Shown: one piece after another, positions 11,801 to 26,050 of the stretch
How positions within the stretch are numbered: the first letter of the stretch is position 1
Layout: every line of letters starts with the position of its first letter
NCBI RefSeq assembly: GCF_048128805.1
Contig: NC_136016.1
Location: 13,012,676-13,076,675, forward strand
Source: Centroberyx gerrardi
Lineage: Eukaryota > Chordata > Actinopteri > Beryciformes > Berycidae
Direction of reading: 5' to 3'
DNA: 64,000 nt
Program-made: the position numbers and the translations under genes
The notes under the pieces: generated by a model
What the model saw: the letters and a program-made list of their open reading frames with translations, nothing else
Told to the model about the DNA's origin: nothing
Database searches by the model: none

Positions 11801-14800
11801 CGGATTTGACGGATGCTGTAGAGCGCAAATCTACGGGATCAGGCTGCGGCGTTCATGTGAGCCTTGCTGAAGAGTTGGCTGTCTAGGATCACATGGAGGT
11901 TCTTAGCGGTGCGAGGAGGAGTCGGGGTAACACGGGGGTGTTGTCGCAGCTGATGGAGACGGCAGACGGCAGGATTAGGCCCAGTCTTGTTATGTTTGAG
12001 ATTGAGGTGGTGGGTGGATGTCCAGCTTATATGATCTCTCCTCTTATCTGTACTTAAAAGCCTAGCTGCTGAATTCAGAACTAGTCGTAGATGAGAGAGA
12101 GCTTTATGGTTGAAGCAAGAATACAGAGATTCACAATAGTGAATACCAGATGGAATAAAAGCATGAATCTCTTTCTCCAAGTGTGAAAAGTATGGAAGTA
12201 ACCTATTTTTAGAGATATTTCTTAACAGGTAGAAACAAGACTGAACATCCCTTTGGACGGATCGGATTCTCATAATTCAGGGCAGAATCAAAAATTACTC
12301 CCATATTTTTGGCAGCCATTTTAATATAAACTGCCAAGTGGCTAAGATTTATAAGTTACACTTGGTAGGCAAAATATTAGAACCTCAGATTTACCGTTAC
12401 GGAGATGAAGAATGTTTCGGCACATCCAACATTTCATGTCTGCTCGACATTCTTTGAGAGTGTGAAGACTAACTACTGTATATCACTGGGCAGCTCTAGA
12501 TAAGGCAGCCTCTGCACTTAGAACCACTATTGGGGGAAAAATCTCTTACCACTAACACGAGAATCATGGGACCTTGGTAGATGTAGTCTGTGTACACTCC
12601 AGCTCGCTTCCCAAACCAGCACCTGAAATGTCAACAATAGCAATCAGCCATGCATACTTCTCATCTCATTCAGGTGTGTTTGCATTGTCATTCAGCCTCC
12701 TTAATAATAAATGCCCCTCCAAGTCCAATATGTGTTGGCATTAATTTCCCATTTTGTGCTCTGGGGGTCTAAAATGGCTTAGCTGAACAAACACCTCAAT
12801 CACACATGGCTGCCAATTGGCAATTTGCCCAAAACACGAGTTAGGGAAACATAGAGCGATTTCTTATTTGGCTAGTGGCGATTCATTCTTTCAAAGTTAC
12901 ACTTAACTTAAAATAATACAAATTTAATCCCTTTTAGATATCACAGTCCTTAATGTTGAATCGATTATCGCCCATCTAATAGGTGCGAAAAGAGACTACT
13001 AATATCAATCAAACTGAGCATTGCCAATTAAAGTGAAAATGGCTGCAGGGGTAATGTGTCATTAAGAATCCTGTACAATGTAAATGTGATTACAGCAGGT
13101 TATTAATGGACATTCATCTCTTTAATGCAATACACTTTGACTTTGCCTTCGTCCTTCAGTATGGGTGCTGAGGGAAACAGGAAGAGGTTCAATCTCTTTG
13201 CATGTCTAGGAAATACATCAAGAGTCAAATCAAAGGGCTTACTTCTCATTGTCGTAGTACAGTTTCCCAATGGCCCATGCCACAATTATCGGGAACGGTA
13301 TACCTGTGAGGCGAAAGACAAAGTGACAGTTTCCTTCATCTTTCTTAGCTATGGAAATCACATAATACCACTCCAGGGATTTCACACTGGAATATCAAAT
13401 CCTTGTCTTTTTTCAGTGCAGCACTGGTGCCTGCCAAGCGCTGCCAAAAGCAATTGTCGGTTGTGTGCTGTGATCCACAGATGCAAGCCAAGACCTGTCA
13501 CCAGCTGAATATTTCTTTGTGAATGAATGAAAAGCTGGACTCTGCTTGATGATAATGCAGTGTGATTTTCTGTTTTGCTGACTTATAGGGCTATAATAAG
13601 GCGGACAAACTGCCATTTCTCGCTGCCAAATTACACTGACAAGGAGCAGGAAGACCTTGCCATCCTCCTTGTCATCTATGTCTCTGGCCATTGGCAACAA
13701 TGCATTTCATTAGCCATATAGTGTATGGTCCACAAGTGCAGTGTTAAACCTCAGGGAAATCTACTTTCACAGCCCCAGATGGCTTGAACAAGCTGGGATT
13801 TTTTTCTTTCTTATCTCTTGCCCATATCTCTGTCTCTGTCTTATTAATATTTCTGCTCTGGAGGCCTGAGAGTTAAAGCTAAGTGAAGCAAATAAAAATT
13901 GATCCTATTTATTTTGTTCACAGCCGTGCTGAAATATTCTGCCATTTCCTGTTCACACTGTCATTTCCAAAGAGACTTCACACTGCCTTGGGGGAAATGT
14001 AATCCAGCTGGCACAATACACCTAATCTCAGCACCACATAGTTTGGTTTGACAGTGTGAAAAGGGGTGTTTCGTGAACTCCACACCAATACATTTCACAG
14101 CTGCCAGAGGAAATCCTTGTATGTCCAAAAGTCAAGCGGTCCTATGGTCAGGACGTTTAGTCATGGGACCCATCAGACTTTCAATTCGGTCTATTCAGAA
14201 AGTGGATTTTTTTTTGTTTAAATTGAGTTTAAAGTAAGTTCAGCTGAAAGTGAGTTGACCCAAACCTGCTTTTAACAAGTAAAAAAACAAAAGAATTACA
14301 TCAACATTTTTGAATTACAAGGTTTTCATACAGCTGTAGCGGTTTTAAATGACATGTACATACACCAGCCGATGCAGATGAACATCCACTTGCGCAGCTT
14401 GTCGGTGGAGTAGGTGAGGACGATGGCGGTGTGGAGGTAGCAGCCCTCGCCAAACATCCAGAAGAAGTTAGTGGAGTGGAAATAATTGAAGGAGGCGGTG
14501 ACCAGGCGGCACCAAACCTACAGAATGAATCGTTTTGTTAACCGTTTCTCACAGTTAGAGTAATGGCTGATTTATTTAATTGTGCAAGAGAATGTGTATT
14601 GTGTTAAATGATGTGAAAAATTGAAGATATGATGCCTGCGCTGCTTATTACGTCCGCCAAAGAGGTTATGCTTTCATCCCTGTTAGTTTGTTTGGTTGTC
14701 TGCAGGATATTTCCAAAACTTATGATCAGATTAAGTTAAATTTGATTTAAATACATTAAATTTGGTGGACAGATCAGCCTTGGGCCAAGGAACAATTGAT

Positions 14801-17800
14801 TAGATTCTGGTGGTGATCCGGATCTGGGATTTCTTATTGTTTTTTAGACATAACTATGCAACATGAGATAGAGACTTGACTCCCACAGGTATGTTTGCAG
14901 GATCAAGAAATCAATTTAACTTAAACTTTAAGTGATAGGAATAATGTCTTTGGGTGTGAGAGCAAGTTGGACAATTGTTCAGTGTTGGCTGAGTGTCTTC
15001 CTGTTACAGCCCATTACTATACACCTATAGAGAATAAGAGAATGTTTCTGTTTTGTACAGTCAAAGATCAACCCCATAGACCGCCACTCACCACATTACT
15101 TTCGTGTACTTCGGGGCTCATGGTCATTTGGACGACAAACCAAGTAGCGTTCCTCAGGATGAAGGCAGTAATAAGGTTCCAGTGGATGATGTTTCTCAGG
15201 CAGCGGATGCTCCTGTGAGACGGGGAGGAACACAATAACCTCAGGCATTGTACACGTTTTTGCTTCTTTCCAGCGTTTACACAACATCCTATTGCGCCGA
15301 GGAAAAGTTTGTGATTTCATACTGAGAGGAGAGATGCAAATCTTCTGGGACAGTCGTAACCTAAAAGCGAGCTTGTGACCAGACCGGCTGGAGCTATCTG
15401 GGTGAGGGAGAGGGAACAAGAAGAAGAACGCTTTCTCCTCCCTGAACAACTTCTGGTGCGTGTGAGCGAGTGTTAATGTGTTTGTGCGAGCTGAATTCAG
15501 AAATTAAACTCAAAATAATTAGCTATTACTGAATCAGATCACTCATAAAGAAATCTCTGAAAGAAATAAACAGAAAATGTAGATGAAAATTATTCATAAT
15601 GAAGAAATGTAGCCTCTAAGTAGCATTCTGCATAGTAAGTAACATTTTCTTCCCACTATTTGTACTCTTGTTTTTGTCATGTCCTGAGAGTCTGATGTTT
15701 TTTAATGCTGTACATAAATTGACCTTAGGGTACAATTAAAATCTACCCCAACTGCCTCAAAGCGTGTGGTTGAAAATAGAAGCACACGACTGAACGGACA
15801 GAACAAACCAACCTCGGTCACCGTAGTGACAGTCTCATTTATTGTCACCAGCTGACGGCATTATCAGTGAGCAAAGCCTGCTTCTTCCTCTGCCAACCAT
15901 GAATGACATGATTTATTTTTTAGCATGCATCAATTCTTAATAGGTATCACTTGCACCGGCTTTGTGCTAACTGTGCAGACACACATGAGTAAGAATTTTC
16001 CAGTGGCATCATACTTTTGTTCCTTTTCAAATGGAAAAAAAATGTATAAATTAGGGAACTCTATAAGGGAAAAACAACCTTATTAACAGAGAAACAACCA
16101 CATGGAGATGTTGTACACAGTTTATAATAATAAATTAGAATTCTACAGAAGTATAAAAGCAGCCCTTGGGGGTCCAACATGCGAACCTACACATAAAGCG
16201 GACCATATATCACTGGTGTCCTATGATCTAGCAGCTAATTTACCCCCACTGTGTTATTGGAGCTGCGATTCGTTTGGTATCACAGAGGCAGCTACTGCCA
16301 GGAGGGCAGTGAGGGAAGTTTTTAAAACAGTCGTATTCATTACGCTGCGTGACCTCACTTCCCTTGGCAGCCTGCCAGTGGGGCCACCACGGACTGACGC
16401 GTATTAATTAAGAGGAAAGCTGAACACTTCTCCAGATGGGCCTTTGTTAAAAGATGAACTTGGTTCAATGCCTTCTGAAAATCCCACTCTCTCTTTCTCT
16501 TTCTTCTTCCCTTCCAACTCCCCGCGCCACCATCCACAACCAACAACAAACTCAAAAGGAGGGTTGGCCTTTCTCAGCACAATCTCATTACAAAGTTAAG
16601 AAGGTGAGTAATGAATGCCAAACTGCTTGACTATACCAAAATGCCATTTATACCCTTATCCCTCGTCCATCTCGCTCCCTCTCTGTCCAAACCACTGTGG
16701 CCCACAAACACAAGTAGTGCATAAACGCTGTCCTGTAGAGCTTCTATTTATGACGTCTCTCTGTGCCCTTTCACGCTTTTAGCACTCCCTGGGGGTGTCT
16801 TGGGGATCGATAACAGCTACGGCTGTTGTTGACGGTGCTAAGACCTTTCTCTCCTTAACGCACGGTTTATTCCTGTTTGTCAGAGAAACCCATTCCACCT
16901 CCACCGCTGTCCCACCAGGCCGCCGCAAGACTGTTTTGGTTTTTGCTGCTTTCCGAGATGGGGCTATTATTCCCATTTGTGGGGAAATGTGCCCTAGTTT
17001 TGTGGGCTTCTAAACCCTTTTACATCTGCGGGATTGAGATAGGGAAGGTTTCATCCCATGACCAAACGGTTTTTGAATAAGAACGAGAGGCGCTTTGAAC
17101 GAGGGATCTTGAGAATATGACGTCTCTGTCAGATCAAGGATGTCTTAAGGATTATCAGTGGCCTGGTGACAGTGGAACTGACACTTACCTCAAACACAGG
17201 AAGAGGAAGAAGGCTATGAGGAGAGCCACCAGCGAAATACAATGACCCAGGAAGTTTATTATCACAGCTATTTGGTAGTGCATCTTGCCTTTTTTCTGGA
17301 AGGAAAAAAAACGGAAGGAAAAAATACAGAATTGTGTAAGTCTTTAGGGCATTTCTCTGAGTGTCGCTTCTCTGTGTCACATTTGATTTACAGAAACAAT
17401 ATATTCGCGATAACAAAAGGCTTAAAAGATTCAGAATCCTCTTTATTCTATTTTGGGCATAATGTAATTTGTTAGAACTGACTGGCGTGATCTGAAACAT
17501 GAATACATGGATGCTCTTGCTCACACACACACACACACACACACGCATACACACATATATATACACACATGGGGCCTTCCAGTGGCAGTACTGCAGTGGA
17601 AGGTATTACCAGTGGAACATAGACACATTTTTGACTAAATCAGTCCCTAAGATCACTGTCTGTGACTCAGATATCCATTGTGATTGGATTTCCCCCACGC
17701 TACCAACAGTAATCTTCGCTGTAAGTGGATTTATGTAACCCACTGGTGTCTACGCCCAGATTAAATGTGGGCATCTTTAATCCGTGCCCCACCCACCCTG

Positions 17801-18891
17801 AAATACGTCATCTGTCCCATTCACCAGCTCATATCTTTAAGTCTTTACAAGTCCGGTGGACAAAGACCAGCAATGCCAACTGTTTTCCCCCACATGGTTA
17901 CATCAAAGGACTACACCGACTTTATGAGTTTGGCCCGTTGGTCACCTTACCCAATATCTGACGAGAGGATTGGCACCAAAATCATGAGTCTGGTAGACAG
18001 CTCTGTCCGGTGTGAATGCTAACGCTTTAGCATACAGCATGTTAAGTAATCATAGGTGATTAGCATTATTCAAAGTATGAGGGTAGACCTTTTTAGTAGT
18101 TAAAGTTGGTATTGGTTTTTATTCTATGGCCTGTAGATGAATGACTTCTGAAAACAAAATTTCAATCGTCATCATTAGTGAATCCGTTATGAGTCAACAG
18201 TGTATAAAACTTAGTTACACTCGAAGTCTTGCAGGAGAGATCTGCCATTGAAAGTGGATCTTTTTGTTGAATTTTATATCTATTTTACCAATCTCCTAAT
18301 CAACCCTGGCAGGTTTAGATGTGTGTCATTAAAATGAACTAACCACCCAGCCTTAGAGCTGCTACAACTTCTCACTTTCTCACTTTCAGGAAAATGCTAG
18401 TCGCCTACAATGACTTAACATACTGTAAGCTAAAGCCTTAGCATGCGCAGACAGAGCTCACAGAGGTGATTTTGGTGCCAATCCTCATGTCACATATTGC
18501 ATAAGGTGACCAATGGGCCAAGTCAGTGTAGTCCTTTAATCTCTATATCAAGGTGTTTCATAATGCAGGTGTAGTATCGGAAGAGACATTTCTAGTTCTG
18601 GCTGTCAGCCATGTGTCTTTCAGTATGCACTGTAAAGTTTCCATGAAAAATTAAAAAGACAAGTTAATTTGATTTAAATGTCAGCATATTTTCCAGACAG
18701 TAGAAACAAGTCCTGACGTGAATCAAGCTAACAATAGATCATTTGGTTTTATGGCTGATAGTACGGCAATTTGAAATGGGAACTGAGTTTACACTGAGGA
18801 GGAGTGGATGACAAGGGGATAATATAAGACTCACCCACCACTAGCCGCAGGTCTCACCCAGTGTGTAGGCCACAAGAGTCGAAAATCAAAC

Positions 18892-18926
<35 letters not shown>

Positions 18927-18999
18927 TCTCTAAAAAATGACAAAACCTCTCATTGTATGTGTGAGAAAATAACCTCGAGCTGAATCCCAAAAGGAAAGA

Positions 19000-19035
<36 letters not shown>

Positions 19036-20256
19036 CTGAAACAAACTTTCCAATAAGCTTTGATCTACTCAGCTGCTCCTCCCAAGTGGGACCGTGAAAC
19101 ATCCCATTCAATACTGGCTGAACTTGAAAGAGAACCTAGTTGGTGTCCAGCCCCTCCCACCCCAGATGCCAATCAGCCCCCCATCAAGTGATTTATTTCA
19201 CAGCTAGAAAAGGAAAAATCAAACACATTCTAAAAGGTCAGATACACTATATCCATCATCTGCAGGGATCGATCGGACATCAGCCGTAGAGACTCTGAAT
19301 GAGCAGTAAATGAAGGATTTTCATTCCAAAACACTGCTGCCTCTTGTTCAGAGATCAATATCTATGTTCATAGATCAATATCTACAAATGAACCTTACAA
19401 ATGACTGCATCTTGGATCGTTGCATCTAAGATGCTATTAGCCTCAGCGATATCCCATAATGAGCTTGAATTTTATATATGCCATAATTTTGTCAGGATAA
19501 GCATCACTTTAAAAAAAAACCAAAAAAGATAACTCAACAAAACAAAATAAAGAACACAGATTTGGATTACACGATCTTAAATAATGGAAACAACAAAACA
19601 TGGTGACAAACCTTATTTGAACCTGAGTAAACCGAGGTTGCAATGTTTATGCAAATCGTCTTTTTTATTATTCATTCGCTTTACTTTGTGTTATGTTTCA
19701 GCACATGGTCAAGCCAGGAAAAACAAAAATACCACATATTTCAATTAGTGTTAAGTTAAGTAGTTTTATATTTTACATACAATAGTTGGCTTCAAATTTC
19801 CACATGCGAATGTTACAGCTTGATTCTGGGTCAGACTGTTCTGTCTGAATGTTTTGTCCCCTGTTCAATCCTAATTAAATGTACTTTGGAGCACAGTGTG
19901 CGCACATCACATCTGCACATCACAATACAGCGTCCAGGTGGAAGCTGAGAGCATGTAAAAAAACAGTGGCATGTAAAAGGATAAAGGCCTATCTGGAGCA
20001 CTGCGGGAACATAACTGCAGCACTTTTCAACCAAACCCAACCATGTTGTCTTCTCTGCTGCGCCTTCACAACTGGCTTCACAACTGGCTCACAGCGCCAG
20101 AGGACGACGCTGCTTAGAAAATCACTGTTTTTGCTGTTTGCTTGTTGCCAGTCCTTTTTGAAGCGTTTTCCCAAATTAAACACTTGGCTTTCTAAAAGAG
20201 AAATAGCTGTAGGTTGGTTAACACTCTAACAACAATTTCAGACCCCCCACCCTCCG

Positions 20257-20310
<54 letters not shown>

Positions 20311-20891
20311 ACACACTCACACACACACACTCACTTACTCACACTCACACTGTTATTTCCTCAAATTATGCAGCTGTCAAATTAATTGGCTCAGGATCTA
20401 ATTCATCACATAACAAACAGCACTCCCTTTGCAACAATTTGCATGGAAGTCCACCCCATCCACCCTGAACCCCCCTGCCACCCCCCCACCCCCACTGCCA
20501 GACCAGCCAAACCCCCTGAACCTTGGTCAGGATAGGGTGACATCAGTGTCACAATGGAAGCACTTGTGCAATGCTAATTTGAAATATTTCATTGTGCTTT
20601 TGAACCAGAATCATTCAGTAAAGCTCTTTCAGATGCCATAGTACATGCCACGGATTGTATTTTCAGTGTTTTTTTTTGCCTGAAGTGGCCTTTTAAGGCT
20701 GTGAGCACCGTGGGAAACCAAGGCCTGCATCACAATTTACTATAAATAAACCTGCGGCACTAACCTTCCGCAGTTCATCGCTAACCTTGTGTTTGTTGTT
20801 TGTTGTTGATTAACATGTGATTCTTTGTTGCTGTTCCACTATGTACAGTCGCCCTTTAAAAGTGTTAAGGAAAACCCTCATTAATCGTGAC

Positions 20892-20935
<44 letters not shown>

Positions 20936-21979
20936 TGGAACAGTGTCTTACCTCCTCATGAAGTATGGCCTTACACATGGAGTAGTTCCCCTTCAAAGCC
21001 CATGTCCCATTTGCTAGACATTTTCTGTAAACGTTATCTGCAGCAGAAGAGGAGGAAGCGGAAGGAGACAAAGGCTGATGTTAAAAGGTTAATTCTCTCA
21101 TAAATACGAATGGTGTGGAATTATAATCTGCTTCTCTAAAAGGTTCCATTTCCAATTGGTCTCCTCCAATGTAGACCCAGTCACTTGGTGAAAGTCAATT
21201 CAAGCCAATTCTTAGTGGCACTGTGACCTTTTCTGCTTTTGAAACTAATAGGGAGAGATATCATTAGAGGAAGTCTTAGAAACTGTGATTTTTCACACGT
21301 CTGCTGTCAGGACAGTCTACCACCCTCTGCCCAAACATTGTTATTGTTTTTTACATTTATTTACACAGTGTAACTTTACTGAGCAGGCGTGCTATTTTTC
21401 AGGAATAACCTGCTACACACTGACCCAGTTAAAGCTGCAACTTTGCATGTCGGCGGCTCCAAATGTCAGCGAGAGGAAACTGTTCGAAAGCTGTTTGAAC
21501 TTTGGATACCCAGAAATCATGTAACGTGGTATCAGTAAACTGCACACAGCATGCTCATGTTGACCAACCCAGCTGGTCTGTGATGCTTCATACCAAAGGG
21601 ATGAGAGAGGCAACAAAATCATTGAAAAAACACTGCTGAGTCCAGCTTTCTCTGGACAGAGCACTGAGACAGTTTGTATTTCACTCTTAGGTTTCGTTTC
21701 GTCACTTCTTGTGGGCAGAGGATTTTTCCTACCGGTGTCCATACCAGAAATAAATTTGGGCAAATAAGGAGAGTCTACTGTGCCTCAATTATGGGGGGTG
21801 GAACGCTCTTCTCTACTGCAGCCCCACTTTGTGATTTAGGCTGATAAGACAGGTGTATTTTTACCCAGAAATCTTGCTTAGTGCAGCTTTAAACACACGC
21901 ACAAAACAGTTGGCTTCTGCCACTAGAGGGTTAGATAGGTGCCTTGCTGAAGAGCTGAAAAACACTAAGAGACTAAGAC

Positions 21980-22041
<62 letters not shown>

Positions 22042-25000
22042 AAAAGAGTTAAGGCACAGAAAGAAAATTAAATTGTTAGCTGAAACATGCACCAACATCC
22101 TCATGATTAGGATGAGAGGTTAAGACCCTAATTGTTCAAAGAGGCTCCTTTTACCCAAGGAATGTCCCTGTGTCCAGTTTGTGAACGTGAGTGGATAATA
22201 TGGCAAAACACACTAAACAAGGCTGCTTTTTACATGGAATAAATTGACCATAATTGCACTTTGGAAAGGTCCCTAAATGCACGTTTAAATAAAAATGAAA
22301 AGGCTTTTGGTAAGGGCAGTGGATAAAAAGGTATTGGGTTGCCTGAGGCCAATGATGTGCAATGAGCTGGGTTAAAATAGCATGTTGACAGAGTAAGGGG
22401 ACTGTCATCCCAAATCTATATTATCTAGTCTGTGATATTCACTAAACCCCAAGTGCAAAATCAGGGAGAGTTTAAAAAACTGTCTGTTCAGAATTCTGAC
22501 AAAGTGAAAAGTTAATGTCTGCTACATGTACTATATTTATTAACCATAATGATACATGTATTTACATTGTAAACAAATGTAATTTTCAGTCTTGTTAAAT
22601 TCCTAATGGAGTCTCAAGGATCCATGCAGTAGTTCTTTTTAGGACTATTTGAGTCTTTCAGGACAGCCCAATATGATGTTTCAGTCATAATGGATTCTTA
22701 GATTCCTTAAGGACGATCCCTCAAGACCTTCAATGCTTTAGAGATGTACTGGAACATGCAAAAATCTTGACGGTCTCGCTGAGTGGGACAGGGTCACGTT
22801 CTTGACTTCTGAGTGGCAGAGCAAACAAATCACTCATGCGTTTCAGCCGGCTAAAACTGACTGAACCATGATGTCTGATGGAAACAGCAGAGCCATCTAT
22901 TAACAAGTACAAGTTCTAGACATGCTATACAGTAATCAATTTGACCTAAGTAAGTTCAACTGTTTTACTTGTTTTCTCTTCACTTTAAAGAAAATGTTGT
23001 TTATTTGGCTCCCAAATGTCTCTGCTGAGTAATATTTCAGGTTTTCCAAAATAATTAAAATTTGGCTTTTGATTGGTCACTCAGCTTATTTTTCCACCCA
23101 ATTAAAGCATCAATACCACGTTTGCCAGCTAACAGAATTTGCTGCCATCTTCAACTGATGCTGACCTGAATAAATAAATGCTTATGCGGAAATGTAACCC
23201 ATGTTTCTAAGCCAAATTCAACCACTTATTATTATACTATATACATCGTGTCACCCTTCACATTATGATACACAAATTCTGACTCTAACTTCAGTTCATT
23301 TCTCCTTTCTTTACCCATTACTCTGTGGTCACAGTGAAAAACTCAGGTCACTCTGTCAGTTTTTTAGTGCTTTTTAGTGAGCAGAATCTAAGTAATAAAA
23401 GGAAGTAAAAGTTCCATTATGGTGAAAATTAAACTATGAATCTCCACACCGTAGCTACAAGTATTCACACAGCTCCCATAATCCTCCTCTCCTATTCAAA
23501 TCAAATTCACCTGACATCACATGGAGAATGGGAGAAAGTTCTTCCAGCTTCTCCATTGCAGTGATGTATGGTGATATACACTATACAGCTAAACCCTTTT
23601 ATTACCAACACATCCATTTTACAATAAAGCACAATGTTGTAGAAGGAATGCTTCTACGCTATGTATGTAATATGTTACAAACTAACTTATGTTTGCCAAC
23701 GGTTCATTTGCAAACGTTGACTAGCAAGCCAAGTAGCCTGACATTAATGTATTCTACAAAATAGCTGATTAACTGAGGAGCCAGAGAGCTGAGATCTCAT
23801 GCAAGTAAACTGCTACTTAAGTAATGTCATGAGTAATGGTCTAACTTGTGCTTTAGACAATGAATGTTAATTTATTTAAGGCATAGCTTCCTGTCAGTAT
23901 GTGTAGAAAGAGGGGAAGAGGGTCTTGCAGCTAATCAGTTAGTAAATCAAGTTAAGATTGATTTAATTTAATAATGTAAAACACGCAAACACGGGTGTGA
24001 TTTGTTGCCTGCTAATCTCTCCCACTTCTATCGTGACCCTGTTTTTTCAGATTGGCTAATAGATTCTGAATCTGAAAACATTTGTATAGCCTGGGGTGTG
24101 TGTTTAACATAGGGAGGGCATGGAGTCCAATTCCTGAGGCTTCGAAGAAAAAAATCAACGATTTATCTCCCACAACTATATGTGAACATATACAGCGTAC
24201 ACTTTCAGTGGCGTTTCTCCTCTCCAGTTTCCCCTCCAACATTCATAGTCAAATTAGACCTCATATATAACAAATACATACATAATGTAATTTGTTATAG
24301 TAAAATACACCTTAATCAGATTGCAGTTATTTTAAGGTTACTCCCTGCTAAGGTTGCAGGGAGTGAACCATTGACAGCATCGTAAAATACTATTTGCATA
24401 GGTCACAAGCTCAAGGCCCCTAAAATAACCACTGATTTCATGTGGAGAAGTCAGTGGGGTGACTGTTGCCAAGCTGGTTATTGGCCAGGAGTTATATTAG
24501 TGACATACAGATTTGTCTCGTCTATCTTAGATGGCTGATATTGGATTTCATTGTTTGTAGCTATGCAGCCTACAATACAAATCAATTTTAATCTTTGCTT
24601 AGTGATGGGACATTGTTGTTTCTGAATGGGTGTTAAAAACAGTAACTGCCCTGTGCCAGGTGCTAAATCCTCCCTGTGGAAACAAGAGCAGTAGGTACAG
24701 CAGTCCTTGCCATGTGGCTGGAACACTGGCACCCCTCCAAGCCTCAGGCTAAATGATTTGCCCTCTTTCCCTCCTGATTCCCTTTTCATTTAAATTCCAA
24801 ACAATGCTGTCCACGCAAATACACTTCCACTGCAGCACCTTATGGCTTAGTGACAAAGATGATTCTTGGAGGATACTGTGTGCACCTCAAAAGACACCGA
24901 AGTGGCAAGGCATGACAGAATAGTCCCTTATTGAAATTAATTGTAGGCCTATACCAAGCAAATATGCTGACCCAAATTTAGTCACACTTGATTAGCGCCT

Positions 25001-26010
25001 CAACACATTGGATTAATGATTGCAGCTAAGTAGCATCTTCCTCCTCTGTGTATTTTGTACAGGGGTCCAATTAAAACCAACCCCACCAGAGAAGAGAATA
25101 ACAATTTATGAGCACCAAATGAGTTTGCAAATTCCTATGTTGCTTATGCTGATCTAGAGCAAAACAAACTGTATAAATTTGAGATGTAATGTGATGCGCT
25201 GACTTGTTTATGCAGGTCAGCCATTGTTCATGGAAGTGAAGAGCTGTGCAGGGGAAGTCAGTGTGAAAGGAAATTATCCTGGCTCTATAGCTGTAACTCT
25301 ATCTGTACCACAAATAAAGCTATTTCACTAACAACACATAAAACCTGAGGCAAGACTGAGGTGAGTTTCTTAATTGAATCAGTGAGTGTGTATATGACTG
25401 TAACTTTCCACATGAAGTGATCGGAGCTAGTTAATAATATTATATAAGTGTCTTTCGTGATTAAAAACCTCAAAGAGCTCTACATGCAAATAACAAATGA
25501 CTAGTGGAAATGGTCAGGTAGTGTGTTACAGAGGCAGGGGGCAAACACGTCTCCCACTGCTCCCATCTAGTTATAGAAACTAATAGAAAATATCAGTGGT
25601 GTTCAGATGAGCAGTTATACCTGCCCTCTGGAAGCACATGCAGCGCTGCTTTCCTGGGTGGGAGCCCAGACTGCCACCTTATTTTCATAAAAAACCTGGT
25701 GAATTCGCCCAAAGGACAACTGGCTGGAGCTATTCCTAAGAAATTAAGGGCAGTTAATGTTGAAGGGAACCAATGCCAGTTTCACGCTGGGTGTGTATTC
25801 TGGCCCGAGCAGTACAGCTCAGTTCAGTTTGGTTCTGCAGAATGAGACGCCCCTAGGGTTTACAAAGTACTGCATAGCCCTTTTTGGAATGAGGTCTAAA
25901 GAGAGAAGGATAATCTACTTTCCATTTGAGCTTACTTATTAGGGCCCTGGAGAGTTGCCAGGATGTTTGTAAGGAGAAAACACCGGTATGCACCTTCGCA
26001 GGCGTGCGCG

Positions 26011-26050
<40 letters not shown>

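Noticed and set aside
17129..17566. 145-codon minus-strand ORF over crhr1 exon 6
   Set aside because: It reads exon 6 out of frame and includes the CA-repeat translation; the receptor frame is the one with conserved TM1 sequence.
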